From Sisyra terminalis (taxonomy: Eukaryota > Arthropoda > Insecta > Neuroptera > Sisyridae): a stretch of 64,000 bases of DNA. The stretch is from positions 56,244,630-56,308,629 of the forward strand of contig OY292274.1 in NCBI GenBank assembly GCA_958496175.1, in the 5' to 3' direction. Positions 1 through 11,811 of this stretch are shown here, one piece after another. The notes beneath the pieces are model-generated. The model did no database searches, was not told the DNA's origin, and worked only from the letters and a program-made list of their open reading frames with translations. How positions within the stretch are numbered: the first letter of the stretch is position 1; every line of letters begins with the position of its first letter. A program made the translations under genes and the position numbers.

Positions 1-778
1 AGTACATAGATGTATTTTTCTTACCCAGCCCATTAAATTTGAAGTCCAATTTGTCAACTATGATAATTTCAACCTTACTTCTACGTAGACTTAAAGAGGA
101 GAGGATAAATTTTGTAGAAATAGCCTATCAAAATGGTACGAGGACTCAACAAATTGAGGGGAAATGAGTATTTAAATTTACCATTGAGGTTATGGAATAC
201 ATTCGCTCTAGTCTACAGCTCAATGGGTAAGTCTGTACATCCCATAGCTGAATGGATAATATACGTAATGATTGGACGTTTCTTAGCGTGTAAAATGGAA
301 CTTATCTATACTTGACAGTAAATGATTGACAGTAATGTTTACTAATCACCTTTCGTTCAACTGATTTATGGTGTATAAGACCTTAAATGTTGCTAAAAAT
401 CAAATAGTTTTGTAGAACATATTTGTAACGTTAATGATAAACATAATTTATAAGCTAATTTAATTTAAGGTACTGCTGAAATATAGTACTTTGATTTCCT
501 TTATAATTTGTTATGCTTACACTTAAAAGAAGTCGCCTTCGAAAAAGTAATAAATCTGAAAAATAATTATTTCATTAAAATCGCTGAAGTAAGCAATAAA
601 AACATAAAACAAACCCAAGCAGTTCCACTTATATGATTGTCGATTGTCCGATTATGGTGACGGTCTTTCGAATAATTGGTTTCGGATAATTTTCCTAAAT
701 GCTTTTAAAACTTCAAATTATCTGATTTTTGTGGATCAGACAGTTTGATATATTTTGAAATATCTATATTATATAGTA
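1..778. other. AT-rich non-coding stretch, no gene seen
   Basis: No splice-consistent exon, RNA gene or clear repeat boundary was found. A 60-codon open frame at 133-315 has no recognisable domain and no codon or splice context that makes it believable. Confidence 0.5.
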
Positions 779-1841
779 GGGTGTTCGTTATTTCCCAAAT
801 TGATTTTTTACAGCGATCGCCCCCTGAATTTTTAGTTTAAGATATAAAAAAAAATATCCAATACAATTAAGCTCTTAATTTCTTGATTAAATCGTGCCGG
901 AATCATGTTACTTTTACCATTTAAATAACATTGGCTTATTTGACTTTTTACTTTTAATTTTTTTTCTCAGAAACAAATGGATGAAAAGATTTAAGGTCAA
1001 ATTATTCTGATGTAAAATTTAACGCTCTACAAAAAAGGTCTCTTATGAATTTTCGATTAAATCACTCCATTAAAAATTATTCAACATTTAACTTTTTAAC
1101 GACAAATCAACCGACTATAGGCTCAATAAAAATGATGTTGACTACAAGTTCTAAGAAATTTCTCATAGATGGCGTCAGGTGAAATGGTAAAAATTCGAAT
1201 AATAATTGAACTTTTGTCGATAGTCTCATTACTTAGTATGAAATTTACTTCGTAGGTACAAAATATTGATTAAAGTACGAAAATTTATCCTGGATAAATT
1301 GAATTTCACGACTATAGCGAATTCGGATCTTATGTCACCGGTTTTAATTGTCAAAAAATAATTTTTTGTTTGTTTAATTTTCTCTTCAAGCCATAAAACT
1401 AACACAAATAATCACTTGCGTTCTAATGATAATAATTTGTATCTTCTCTTCCAATGATTTTGTAGTTAAAAATTATAAAAATGAGCAAAAAGTTGAAAAT
1501 ATTGCAAGATTTATATTAGGCACAAGTTAAATGTTGAATAACTTTTAATGGAGTGATTTAATCGAAAATTCATAAGAGACCTTTTTTGTAGAGCGTTAAA
1601 TTTTAAATCAGAATAATTTGACCTTAAATCTTTTCATCCATTTGTTTCTGAGAAAAAAAAATTAAAAGTAAAAAGTCAAATAATCCCATGTTATTTAAAT
1701 GGTAAAAGTAACATGATTCCGGCATGGTTTAATCAAGAAATTAAGAGCTTAAATGTATTAGATTTTTTTTTTATATCTTAAACTAAAAATTTAGGGGGCG
1801 ATCGCTGTAAAAAAAATCAATTTGTGAAATAATGGACACCC
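779..1841. mobile_element. Foldback (long inverted repeat) DNA element with TA duplication
   Basis: Two arms of about 317 bases (779-1095 and 1524-1841) are near-perfect reverse complements separated by a spacer of about 430 bases. The outer ends read GGGTGTTCG and, on the other strand, GGGTGTCCA. Each end is flanked by TA (777-778 and 1842-1843), which suggests a TA target duplication as made by Tc1/mariner-type transposases. No transposase frame remains, so it is non-autonomous. The arms differ at scattered positions, so it is not an artefactual perfect palindrome. Confidence 0.75.
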
Positions 1842-3135
1842 TATTATACAGAGACTCGTTTGAAAATCTACGTAGGTACGCTTAGTAACTAATCAAGCAA
1901 AATATTCTTTTGCTTTAGTGGGCTTTAGTTATTTTATTGAAAAACAAAAACCATGTTGGTAATTTTTATAAATTTTCTTTTCTTATGTAAGAATTTTTAA
2001 AAATTACTTTAGATTACATTAAGGCATTTACTAATGGCTTAAAATATTAATTTAATTTAATATTTTCTTTATAAAAACATTAATTACCACCAATTGAATT
2101 TGTATTTTAATAGTTTCAGATAATTATGTTATAAAATACGACCGAAAATAGCTATTTATTTAAATAAATGAATCTAATTAGACGATTAAATGTAGAATTA
2201 AACTAAAAATATATATTTTTTAACAAATTATAATGAATTATTCTTACAGAATACCTTGAAATAAAGAAAGGTTTCTACACTCTACAGTTCAATGATTCGT
2301 AATATATTTTTTGTTCGTAACTGACGGAACTTCTTATAACAATGGTTTTGTTCTTTTTTGTTGGGTTTGTCTGTATGTAATTTAATTATCTATAAACTGT
2401 CACAATATATATTTTTTTAATCTAAGATAGCGTTTGTTTGTAAGAAATATATCTTGATGCAATGTTTAATCATTACCACAAAATAAGGATATCCGTGCAG
2501 GCCGTACATAACAGAACTGATCTAGCAGGTTTAAAATTACACATTATAAAAGTATATAGAAATTAAATGGTTGTGCTTCTGACTTTTGCCATTTTATATT
2601 CCGTTATAATTGTCTAACTCACGTAAATTTGGGCATCATTACTAAACCTGAGCCATAATATTAACTTGTTTTATTGTAGAAACATGGTATAAATATTTTG
2701 AGCTACAAAAATTTATGCTTTAATTGCAGAGAAAAAGTTCAAAAAAAAAAAAAGAAGTGAAGTAATTTAAGAGAGTAGGAAAATTATTAAGGTTAATAAC
2801 TTCTTATAATTATGGCAAATATTTTTTTAAGTCTGAATTTAAAAAAAATCCGTATCATACTTTGAAACAATTAAGTAAAGTTTGGTATTTAGATTCAATT
2901 TTTTGTTCCACTTATCGTAGGGTATGTATTATCACGGAAGACAAATAAGAGTAGGCACTTCCTTCATATAACTGTGGTATAAAAAAATCAGTCGTTAATA
3001 ATTCGATAGATCTTTAAGATTAATTTAAAAAATATATATTTAATATTTTTTTTATTTAAACTAATCGAAAGGAAAAAGGAAATTTGTATTATACAGCAAG
3101 GGACAAATCTAAACAACATAACTCGACTTATTGAT

Positions 3136-3171
3136 AAGCCACGCAGACGAAGTTGCAGATATCAGCTAGCA
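3136..3171 (-). repeat. Head fragment of the CTTCGTCTGCG interspersed repeat
   Basis: On the minus strand the segment reads AGCTGATATC, then GCAACTTCGTCTGCG. This matches the first bases of the copies at 6688 and 49530 except for a short substitution where those have CCCCGC. It is a truncated or diverged copy. Confidence 0.5.
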
Positions 3172-4093
3172 TCCTGTTAGATTTAAATTCATTATAAAAT
3201 TATTGAATAGAAATAATCTTATAACTGATAAATAATACAAATGAGTATTTGTAAGGACAAATATATGTCTATTTTATTCATATCGTCGTTCTGTAAAGCC
3301 GAAATCATTTATGATAAGTTGATAACAAATGTTGTATTTTTTAAATCTAGCGAATTATTTAAATTGGTCAGAAAAATTAATAGAATTTTTTTTATTTAAA
3401 AAAATTTATTAACGAACATATTGAAAAAAAATGCCAAGGGCTTTTAAAAATATTAATAAATCCAAGCAACATACTTGTTGAAGTACTAGTAATACTACTT
3501 TACTTAGCCAGAATATATTATAATATGTAGATATAAAAATATAGATATCGCTTTCATAATTTTTGTAAGAGGATAGTTGATAATGTCCCGTTATTGTGAA
3601 ACGTTATATAGATAAATATATAATCTGAATTCTGAAGAGAAGAAAAAGTTAATACTTATTCTTCAATTGTATTTGCATATTTTTAACTTATTCACTATCC
3701 AAAATCGAAATTTATCGCCAGTTTTAAATTTTAATTTCCATGTATTCCTCTCATATATTTTTTGATTGAAACACAGTACTTGATATCAAGTTGAAGAAAT
3801 AATCCACTTATGGTTTTAAAAAATTATTCTCTTCATAAATGTTTAATCATTGCAACCGTTTAAAAAATTAATTACGTATGATAATGAAGATATATTTACT
3901 TTGAATGTCGAAAAGAGAAAATACATATTTGAAATTTTTCAGATTCACTATAAATTTATTGGCTATTTATATTATATTTTAATTTAATATGATTTGAAGA
4001 AAGGTAGTACATAACCATATTGAAATTATCGTACGAAAAATTCATAGTAATTCTCAAATATAATATTATGGAAAATATTTTGTACCTCAAAAA

Positions 4094-5043
4094 TGACGTC
4101 ACATATTTGTTCAAACCAATTTTCATTGAAAGTGTTCTTAGTTTTTTCTGGCATTCTCACTTTTAACAAATAAAGAATTTAACATACGTTTTCGTTCTTT
4201 ACTTAATTTTGGAAAAAAATGTCCAAGTTTTACAAAAAGTTTAATGTAATAAATTAATCAATGATTTTTCTTAAACTTGTATGTTAAAATCCGTTAAATA
4301 TGTATTTTTTGTACCTTAGAAAGACAGGATGTCTCGTAAGCAGGGAAATCTAGAAATCATGGAATTTCATTGGATCAAAGAACTTGGCAAAAATTCTGAT
4401 TTTTTTAAAGTTATTTATAATAGAGTGTTTGAATAATTTTGGGAAATTGTTTTAAATTGTTCTATTTAACATTATTATCAAAGAACATAAATATTTTCGA
4501 AAAATCTACTGTATTATCATTAAAAACCGATGTTAAAGTTTCAAATCCCAAAACCGCTATTTCTGTAATGGTGGTGCCGTGTGACGTCATTTGCAAGGAT
4601 GTATACAAGTTAATCTAATTCATCTAAAAGAATTTTGTCATTTTTCTTTTAATTAATTGGATAGAATGATGTACAAATTATGTGTTGTGCTTAAATGTAT
4701 AAATCCGTCTACAAAAGCTGCGCATAAACTGTTGGCTTCCGATCCAACAAATCAAATGAAATTTTACAGAACTTCTGAATGACCAGACAAACGTTTGTAA
4801 ATAATTAATTCTCTATCTATATCCTGTCTACCTTGGGTTATAAATTGGAGCTATCAACTCACACAAAATTTAACTCTATTTTAAGGTTAAAAATGAAGGT
4901 TCTTATATTTCTTATTAGATTTTATAAAACATTATCCAAAAACTAAATCAGTAATAGCACAAAAATGGAATATGACATTTAGAAAATATAAAATGCGAGC
5001 AACAATCAATCAAGGAAGGCATGTTTACTGGCATATGACGTCA
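4094..5043. promoter_or_regulatory. Three perfect CRE/ATF palindromes TGACGTCA
   Basis: The octamer occurs at 4094-4101, 4582-4589 and 5036-5043. It is the consensus for CREB/ATF bZIP dimers. No promoter or start exon is identifiable nearby, so any function is inference; the copies could also belong to an unrecognised repeat. Confidence 0.25.
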
Positions 5044-5345
5044 CGAGAATTACAACTAATCACAAGTCATTCTTGTCCCGGTTAAAATTTCAAAAATTGT
5101 TATATTTTTTTCGTGGAATGTGCTCAACATGTACACAATTTAATATGAATTATGTTTTTTGACGCTAATATTTGTAGAATTACAAACAATTTGTTCTTTA
5201 TTTCCAACGTTGTCGCATACCCTATTTAATTGGTGTTTTTGGAATGTAGGAATGTTTGGTATGTAGACATTACAGTAAATAATGAATATTTCTTTAAAGA
5301 ATTTGTACCAATATTAAATTCAATAGAATATAGATGAAAATTACA

Positions 5346-5517
5346 AGTTTTTTAATTGTTATTTACCGTCGTTGTATAATTACTAAGATCTTTAGCGACT
5401 CTAGGGCTTATAAAAATTCGTATTAGAGAAATATCGAAAATTTGCTCGATACGACGATCGAACCTAACACCTATTAATTTTGGAGTGGTCACCTTGTCCA
5501 CTCGGTCACCAGAAGGC
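5346..5517 (-). mobile_element. tRNA-derived SINE, full-length copy
   Basis: On the minus strand the copy begins with a tRNA-like head: GGTGACCGAGTGG resembles an RNA polymerase III A box and GGTTCGATC a B box. The body (about 80 bases, containing GCCCTAGAGTCGCTAAAG) ends in an A-rich tail. The same 172-base layout is found at 33587-33758 on the plus strand, which fixes both ends of the family. Confidence 0.8.
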
Positions 5518-6687
5518 AAATTAAAAGTTTGTTTAATTTTATTTCACAAATGAACAAAATCTCTAATCAACAAGTTTTTTTTAAGGAAGACCAGGAAAAA
5601 AGTAAATTTTGATCTGGACAGTCCGGAAATTTCTGTTAAAAAGCTGGATACGTTAAAACAAGTATGTCTGGTTTCGAAATATTCATTGGCTTCGTTTAAG
5701 TACTATGACCTCTTTAAATAATATTGCTTATTCGTTTGTTTAGCTTTTCACGATTTTATGTGTGAAAGAAATGTGCAATATAATAACGAAATTATTAATA
5801 ATGTGTTTGTTGCAATAGTAAAACAATATTTGTTGTTTATTCATTGATTAGCTCTTGTTAGTAGGTGTTGCATACTAAATATGCCACTTGCTATTAGAGT
5901 GTTGTTCCTATATGGGATATCATTAACCTTTAATGCATATACGCCTGTCATGTACTTTTTGAAATAGAATACTCCAATTTTGTTATTTGTTTACAATTGC
6001 AAGTCTTACACAATATGATAATGCATTTGTAAAGAGTGTTTAAACACGTGGTGATCAATAAGGCCGGATCTGTTAGCAGTCGGTGGATTCGAATGTGTTT
6101 CAGGTGTTATCGTTTATAAATAGTTTGACTAGACTAATTATAAGCAAAGATAACAATGAACGATAATGATAATGGCAGATTATTACGAAAGTTTGTTTCG
6201 AATAAGAAGAGTGCATGCGGTTCGTCGTTACAATGAAGTGTCTATTAGGAGTTGAACGACCGCAAAACGTGCAATCAACCAACATGAATTAACTTCGGAC
6301 CAAGTTGTGCGAGGTAAAGACAAGCAAAACCGCTTATCCGTAATATATAGGACATACATCACTGACCGAAAACGTAAATTGGAAGGAATAAATTGCAAAT
6401 TCGATACGTTCAAGAGTTTACGAAACTTTAATAACCGAAATATTATGTAAGGTTTGTTCGAAAGTTCCGTATGCCAATTACGTCTCTCTTTTAGATTCTT
6501 GACACAAGAGGATCATTTTCCTAATTAATTTTAGCTATTTTCGAGTCGATCACCACGCAAGAACATAGTTTTACTATTTGATGAAATTTGATTTGAAATT
6601 ATCCTGAGATTTTTGGTCTAAATCATGTGACTATCGTTTAAGAAAGACTGCAAAACTAAAGAACTTAGGTATATTCTAGTATTTACT
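5518..6687. other. Non-coding stretch, nothing recognised
   Basis: Short open frames on the minus strand (6100-6413) have no domain signature, splice context or start context that supports a gene. Confidence 0.5.
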
Positions 6688-7634
6688 AGCTGATCCCCGC
6701 AACTTCGTCTGCGGAACGTAGGTGTAGATTATGTTTTCTTTTCAAATTTGCCATTTGTAGTGGTATATGAAAATTTTTATTTTTCTTATTTCTTTTACGA
6801 AAAACATAATCATACCTGAAAACACTATTTTGTCAACTTTAAAAAGACACATTTAATAAACTGTTGCAAAGAATAAAATTGTTCTATGTAATAATCAATT
6901 AATTTTCAAAAAATATTTATAAATATCTAAAAAGAGTATGTCTAATGCGTATAGCTACGGTAGGTATACCTACCGTAGACCAAATAATATGTAAATCAAT
7001 CAGCATCTATACATAAATAAAAAATATCGCCAAGTTCAATAAAGTTGGTCTTAATTATAAGTAAAGATCGGTGACCCTGCGACATTTTTCAAATAACTTA
7101 CATTTTTAAACTTGTGATATCTTTCGAATGGAATGTTCAAATTGAATAACTCAAAAAGTTATATAATGGTATTGAAGCAAACTTAAATATGAAGTCATTT
7201 ATTTTGATAAGGATTAATCCCAAAGTATAAATAAAAGAGCTTTTATAACGGTGGCATTTATATATATTTTTTAAAATGAAAAAAACACTCATTGTGACAT
7301 AATTATAATAGTTAGACATATGCTGTCGCTCTATTTTTTTGTAGATAATGATATGTTCTGCAAAATCGTAGCACATTATTTTGTTCTAAAACCAATAGTT
7401 TTCGCAGCGCACGCGATGTAAGAATGTTTTTTGGTAATTTTTTCAGACCTTGGGTTACATTATTGGAGTTTTAGTGTAGATCCCTAACTTTTTTTGAAAA
7501 TTTAATACAGCCTATGTTCACCGGAAATAGTGTAGCTTCCCAACAGTTAAAGAATTTTTCAAATCGGTCAAGCAGTTTCGGAGCCTATTCAAAGCAAACA
7601 AACAATCAAATCTTTCCTCTTTATAATAATAGAT
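6688..7634 (+). repeat. Interspersed repeat, copy A (head at 6688, tail at 7634)
   Basis: The copy begins AGCTGATCCCCGCAACTTCG and ends in the simple tail AATAATAGATAG. Its first 60 or so bases match the copy at 49530, and bases 7069-7634 match 13407-13974 with only a few differences. No coding capacity is convincing; a 79-codon frame conserved between the two tails on the minus strand is probably passive. The element class is unclear: the TAGATAG-like tail suggests the 3' end of a non-LTR element, but this is inference. Confidence 0.7.
6955..6978. repeat. Perfect 24-bp palindrome
   Basis: Twelve bases, CTACGGTAGGTA, are followed immediately by their exact reverse complement. It lies inside interspersed repeat copy A and is GC-richer than its surroundings. 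Confidence 0.85.
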
Positions 7635-7756
7635 AGAAGAAGAAGATAACCTGTAGGTATATCCAGTAGTCAGTAGAATACATATAAAAATCACGAGTCT
7701 ATGAAAAAGTTTTTTAGGAATACGGTAGCTGGAAAACAGCAAATTTTAGTATGAAG

Positions 7757-8465
7757 CAGTGGCGTAGCTAGGTAACCAAGGGCCCTGGGGCAAATTAAAA
7801 AATGGGGCCCACTGCTATGTAAGCTGATTAGGTTTTATCAAATAAAAACATGAAATAAACAAATACTTTAAAATGCTAATCTACTTAAGCTCTTTTTTTT
7901 GCACTGCAGGGCATGTAATAAAAATATTAAACAGTAACAACATAAATTACAATTCATATTTAGTGTAGGTTTGGCTAATAAAACGAAATAAAGAAGATTC
8001 AAGGGTTTATTATATTAAGGTCGGGCCTACCAACTTACTAAATAACTATTATATTTGCCATTTTTTCCTAGCTTTAGTTTTCGCAAAAGTATCAATGACT
8101 TCGTTTAAATCCACGCTTGATGCAGTTTTGTTTTCAATTGCTATTAGCGATAAATATCGGAGTCGAGTTTGGCCCATATTATTTCTTAAATAATATTTTA
8201 TTATTTTTAATTTGCTAAATGACCTTTCAGCTGCTGTAGAAGTGACAGGAATTGTAAAGAATAATTATATTGCTGTAAATACTTCCGTTAGGTCGCATTC
8301 TAGCACTCCATATTTGTATATTATTTCCTTAAATAATTGGTGAACTTCCAACTGAATTTCCAAAAGTTCAGTTCGATGGAGATTTCTGGTAAGGATTCGA
8401 AGGCCCTCTGAGCATGAAGGTCCCGGGGCACTACCCCGCCTAGCCCCTAGGTAGCTACGCCACTG
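7757..8465 (-). mobile_element. hAT-type DNA transposon remnant
   Basis: Terminal inverted repeats CAGTGGCGTAGCTA are present at both ends (7757 onward, and ending at 8465 on the other strand). The 8-base flanks are GTATGAAG and GTCTGAAG, a target duplication with one mismatch, as expected for hAT. The interior encodes the C-terminal end of a hAT transposase on the minus strand, so this is an internally deleted copy of an autonomous element. Confidence 0.85.
8049..8390 (-). pseudogene. hAT transposase C-terminal fragment (ZMYM1-like dimerisation region)
   Basis: The frame reads TELLEIQLEVHQLFKEI, passes one internal stop at about 8265-8267, and continues with LFFTIP, then TSTAAERSFSKLKIIK, and ends at its own stop (8049-8051). 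The S-A/T-A-E-R-x-F-S-x-L-K-x-I-K string is the hallmark of the hAT C-terminal dimerisation domain found in zinc-finger MYM-type 1-like transposases. Only about 110 codons survive; the catalytic region is missing. It is a dead remnant inside the 7757-8465 element. Confidence 0.85.
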
Positions 8466-10277
8466 GTCTGAAGTCTGGGGAAAACCAAGAAATTTGTGTT
8501 GAATCAACATCCTGTAAATGGAATAGTAATGTTCATATCTTAAAATGAACGTTGTTTAGTTAATACTTTAAACTATCTTGGGAAGTAAAAATGCCGAAAA
8601 AGAAGTCCAAAAAATGAATTATTGATTTATTACAACAAAATAAGGCGAATTCTAGGAAAGAAGTCTTGTCTTGTAAAAGCCAACATCAGGATTGTCTTGA
8701 ATCAAAATCCGTTAAGAAATGGAGCTGCAAATTTTCATGGCGATCGCCAAGTGATTACTTTCGAAGCTTTGGAAAAAACATTTTATTTCACCGAGGCCAC
8801 ATTTCGAATCAAATATCATTAGTATTCGTGAATATCATTTAATCAATTACGAAGCTATTATTCTGAATGATGATTGCCAGATTTCAAGTATATTAATGTG
8901 GGTTCCTATGATTTTAATTTGAAATTAACACTGAAGCAACCAAGAGAAAAAAACCTTTCATAATGGTGGAAATTAGAATGTCTTTTATGGTACTGTAGGC
9001 TGTAATATTTTCTCATCTTTGCATTTGAACCTATCTAAGTTTTGAACATTCAAATCTTGCAGGAAGCAAATATTTAATCAAAATCGATTGGGTGTTTTTC
9101 TAGAAAAATAAATATTACTATAGTATTTGAATTTCTCTTAAGTTCCCAAAATATTTTTTTTTCTAGAAAAGATACGTTGGTTAAGCAAAATATAGCTTCT
9201 GCTACAAAAATACACTATGTAATTACATTCATATCATTATTCCATTCCTTAGAAAAATTGTTTCTGGGAATTTTCTGCAGAGTATCAAAAAGTGAATTTG
9301 TATTTCTGTAGATTTATCTTATGCAAGAAATTTAATAAAAAATATTTATTTTATCGGAAAAGAACTTCGGACAGACCTATTTTCGTATAAGTGATAAACC
9401 ATTTAGATTTTAGTAATAATTGTTTCCCAGCTTGATTATTTAAGATAATACTCTAGATAATATTGATAATATTCTTTAATTATTATTAAATACTTTATCT
9501 TTGTATTATAATTGATATTACTTACTAAATACGATAAAAAATTAAATAAATGAGATGAGAAATACTTGAATTAAATTCTAGACTTTCAACGAATTAGAAA
9601 GGTATGCTTTCTCAGCGATTTGTTTTTATTTATAATTTTTAAATACAAAGACAATTTAATTAAAATGAATTGAAATGCATTTTAACACCTTAACATCTTT
9701 TTTCTTTTAAATATAATTGCTGGTACATTTGCATAGAAAATTACCCAATTTCTTTTTTACCAATGTTAATCGTATTAACAGGAACTTGTTAAACAATGAA
9801 ATCTATTCGAAGAATAGCCAAAATATTGACGAAAGATTAAGGTTTGCCGTTAATAACAAAAATGAAAATATTTGTCCATGTATCTCTATAAATATGAAAG
9901 AAGTGAACAAAAATTTGAATTTTCAAATGAATTACAATTGAATCTATTGAAACGTTTAATTTGGTGAAATCGTTTAGAATTGTGATTTTGATTTGTTAAA
10001 AAATAATTCAAAATTTAATTTAATTAAAGTATTTGTCACTTGTTACAACTGTCACGTATTTTTATTGTTTTCCGTGAAAGTTTTTGATAAATTTTTAAAA
10101 TATTTGATTAGAGCTAATTACATTTATTTCATGTTTTCACGTTTTGGTGTAACGTCATTATCTAAGACTAATGGATGCCTAGTGACATCATATTTTTGGT
10201 AAATTTAACTAGATAAAAAACATAATTTCTGTAAAATTCGATATCTCATTTTTTGTTATTAGAATACACATAACCAG
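8466..10277. other. Non-coding stretch, nothing recognised
   Basis: Several 60-75 codon open frames occur (8622-8822, 9717-9941, 9993-10202) but none has a recognisable domain, signal peptide or splice structure. AT content is high and the stops are spaced as expected by chance. Confidence 0.5.
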
Positions 10278-11811
10278 CAGTGGCGTGCATTACATATAGA
10301 CAAAAAGACACTGCCTACCCTACATAATTCAGATAAATATTTATAATCTTGTTCTGATATCTAATTTTATTTTATTTACGAGTACTATCAAATATCAATA
10401 AACAAAAAATCTTAACGGATATCATCTATACATTATACAGATTATTCCAGCTCCTTTGTTCGTTCAATATTAAGTAAGCGACTGGTAATATTTGTATTGC
10501 GATACACTAGCGCTCCTGGTAACGCCGCGGGAAAGACACAAACTATTCGTGCCTGAATATTTATGTGTGCACTAATAGCTATATATGTGACATTGTGTGC
10601 GTTCGTATAATACAAATATACAATTCTACACATACGCACGCACACAACCTCATAGAAAGACACTGTCTTTTTACAATACGACAAATTACGAAAATTACCG
10701 AAGCAGCATCGTTTCTTATTCATTATCAAAGTTTGAATTTGATTGATCTCAATAATCGATTTAACGATCAGTAATCTACGTACATTGTTATTATTTAATT
10801 CTAATAAATTTTAATAATGTATTATCTATTATCTGTATTATTTAATCCTGACGATTATATTGTATTTCTTTAATAAAGTTTACAAAATGAGTCTATGGAT
10901 ATCTGTGGTTAAAAATATCAACATCATTATTCACGCTATACCGATTAGCCAATAAAATTTTAAAGTGTGAATTTTCCGAAATTTGTTTTTGCTAATCGAT
11001 GGGAAATCGTTCGTAGAGGTTTGTGAAAGAAACCGTTTCGTTTGTGACAAATTAAATTAGCGGTAATAAATTAATTAAGAAAAAGTAATTAATTAGTCAT
11101 TGATATAGTAAAATGTTAAAAAAATAAGGTTTAAAGCAGCATACAGTAATAAAAATGAGGGAAAATTTAAGAAACGGTTGGTTAAAACTAGAACTAAAAA
11201 AAAAGTTAAAGAAAAATATTTTCCGAACTTCAAAAACCACTTAATGTTCTACTTCGTATATATATTATCAAAAATTGTTGGTGTGAATAATTGAATTTCA
11301 CAAACGATGAAAAAATTTGGGAGAAAAGCCTGTTTAATTATATTTCTATTTGTATTATTTTGTAAAATTTTGGGAAAATATAATTTGAGGAAAAAAATTA
11401 ATTTCATAATTGCCTTTTTTTCCATTTTTTTCGAAGGGGGGAGGTTCTGTTTAATTTTCCTTAACTTTTCCTTAATTTTTGTTTTTGTATGTTACTTTGA
11501 ACCATATTTTCTTAACATTTTACTATATCAATGATGACTAATTAATTAATTAATTTTTCTTAATTGATTTATTATCGCTAAACTATTTTGTCACAAACGA
11601 ATCGGTTTCTTCACATACCTCTACGAACGATTTCCCATCGATTGTCAAAAAAAAAATCGGAAAATTCACACTTTAAAATTTTGTTGGCTAATCGGTATAG
11701 GGTTCATTATTTACTCATCATGACGATGAACTAAGCAGCATTTTTGATTATATTAAAGTAGCTTTAAAAAATTTCTGCCTACCCTACCTAAAATCTCTGT
11801 GAACGCCACTG
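10278..11811. mobile_element. Non-autonomous hAT element with perfect 8-bp target duplication
   Basis: The left end begins CAGTGGCGTGC and the right end, on the other strand, begins CAGTGGCGTTC. The sequence ATAACCAG flanks both sides exactly (10270-10277 and 11812-11819). An 8-base duplication plus a CAGTGG terminus is diagnostic of hAT. No transposase was found. Inside is a second inverted repeat (about 10937-11060 with about 11595-11706), so the element either carries a nested foldback or has long subterminal inverted repeats. Confidence 0.85.

Larger units (their letters stand above)
1842..5345. other. Non-coding stretch; contains a small repeat-head fragment and three CRE octamers
   Basis: No gene could be supported. 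At 3136-3171 the reverse strand carries the head of the interspersed repeat seen in full at 6688 and 49530. Three perfect TGACGTCA octamers lie between 4094 and 5043 and are listed separately. Confidence 0.5.

Noticed and set aside
1699..1709. ATGGTAAAAG as the missing first codons of Pellino
   Set aside because: It lies in the arm of a foldback transposon, is mirrored in the other arm, and its only donor would give the wrong phase.
7137..7376. 79-codon minus-strand frame, repeated at 13475-13714
   Set aside because: Conserved only because the two repeat copies are nearly identical; no domain, and start and end do not follow element borders.
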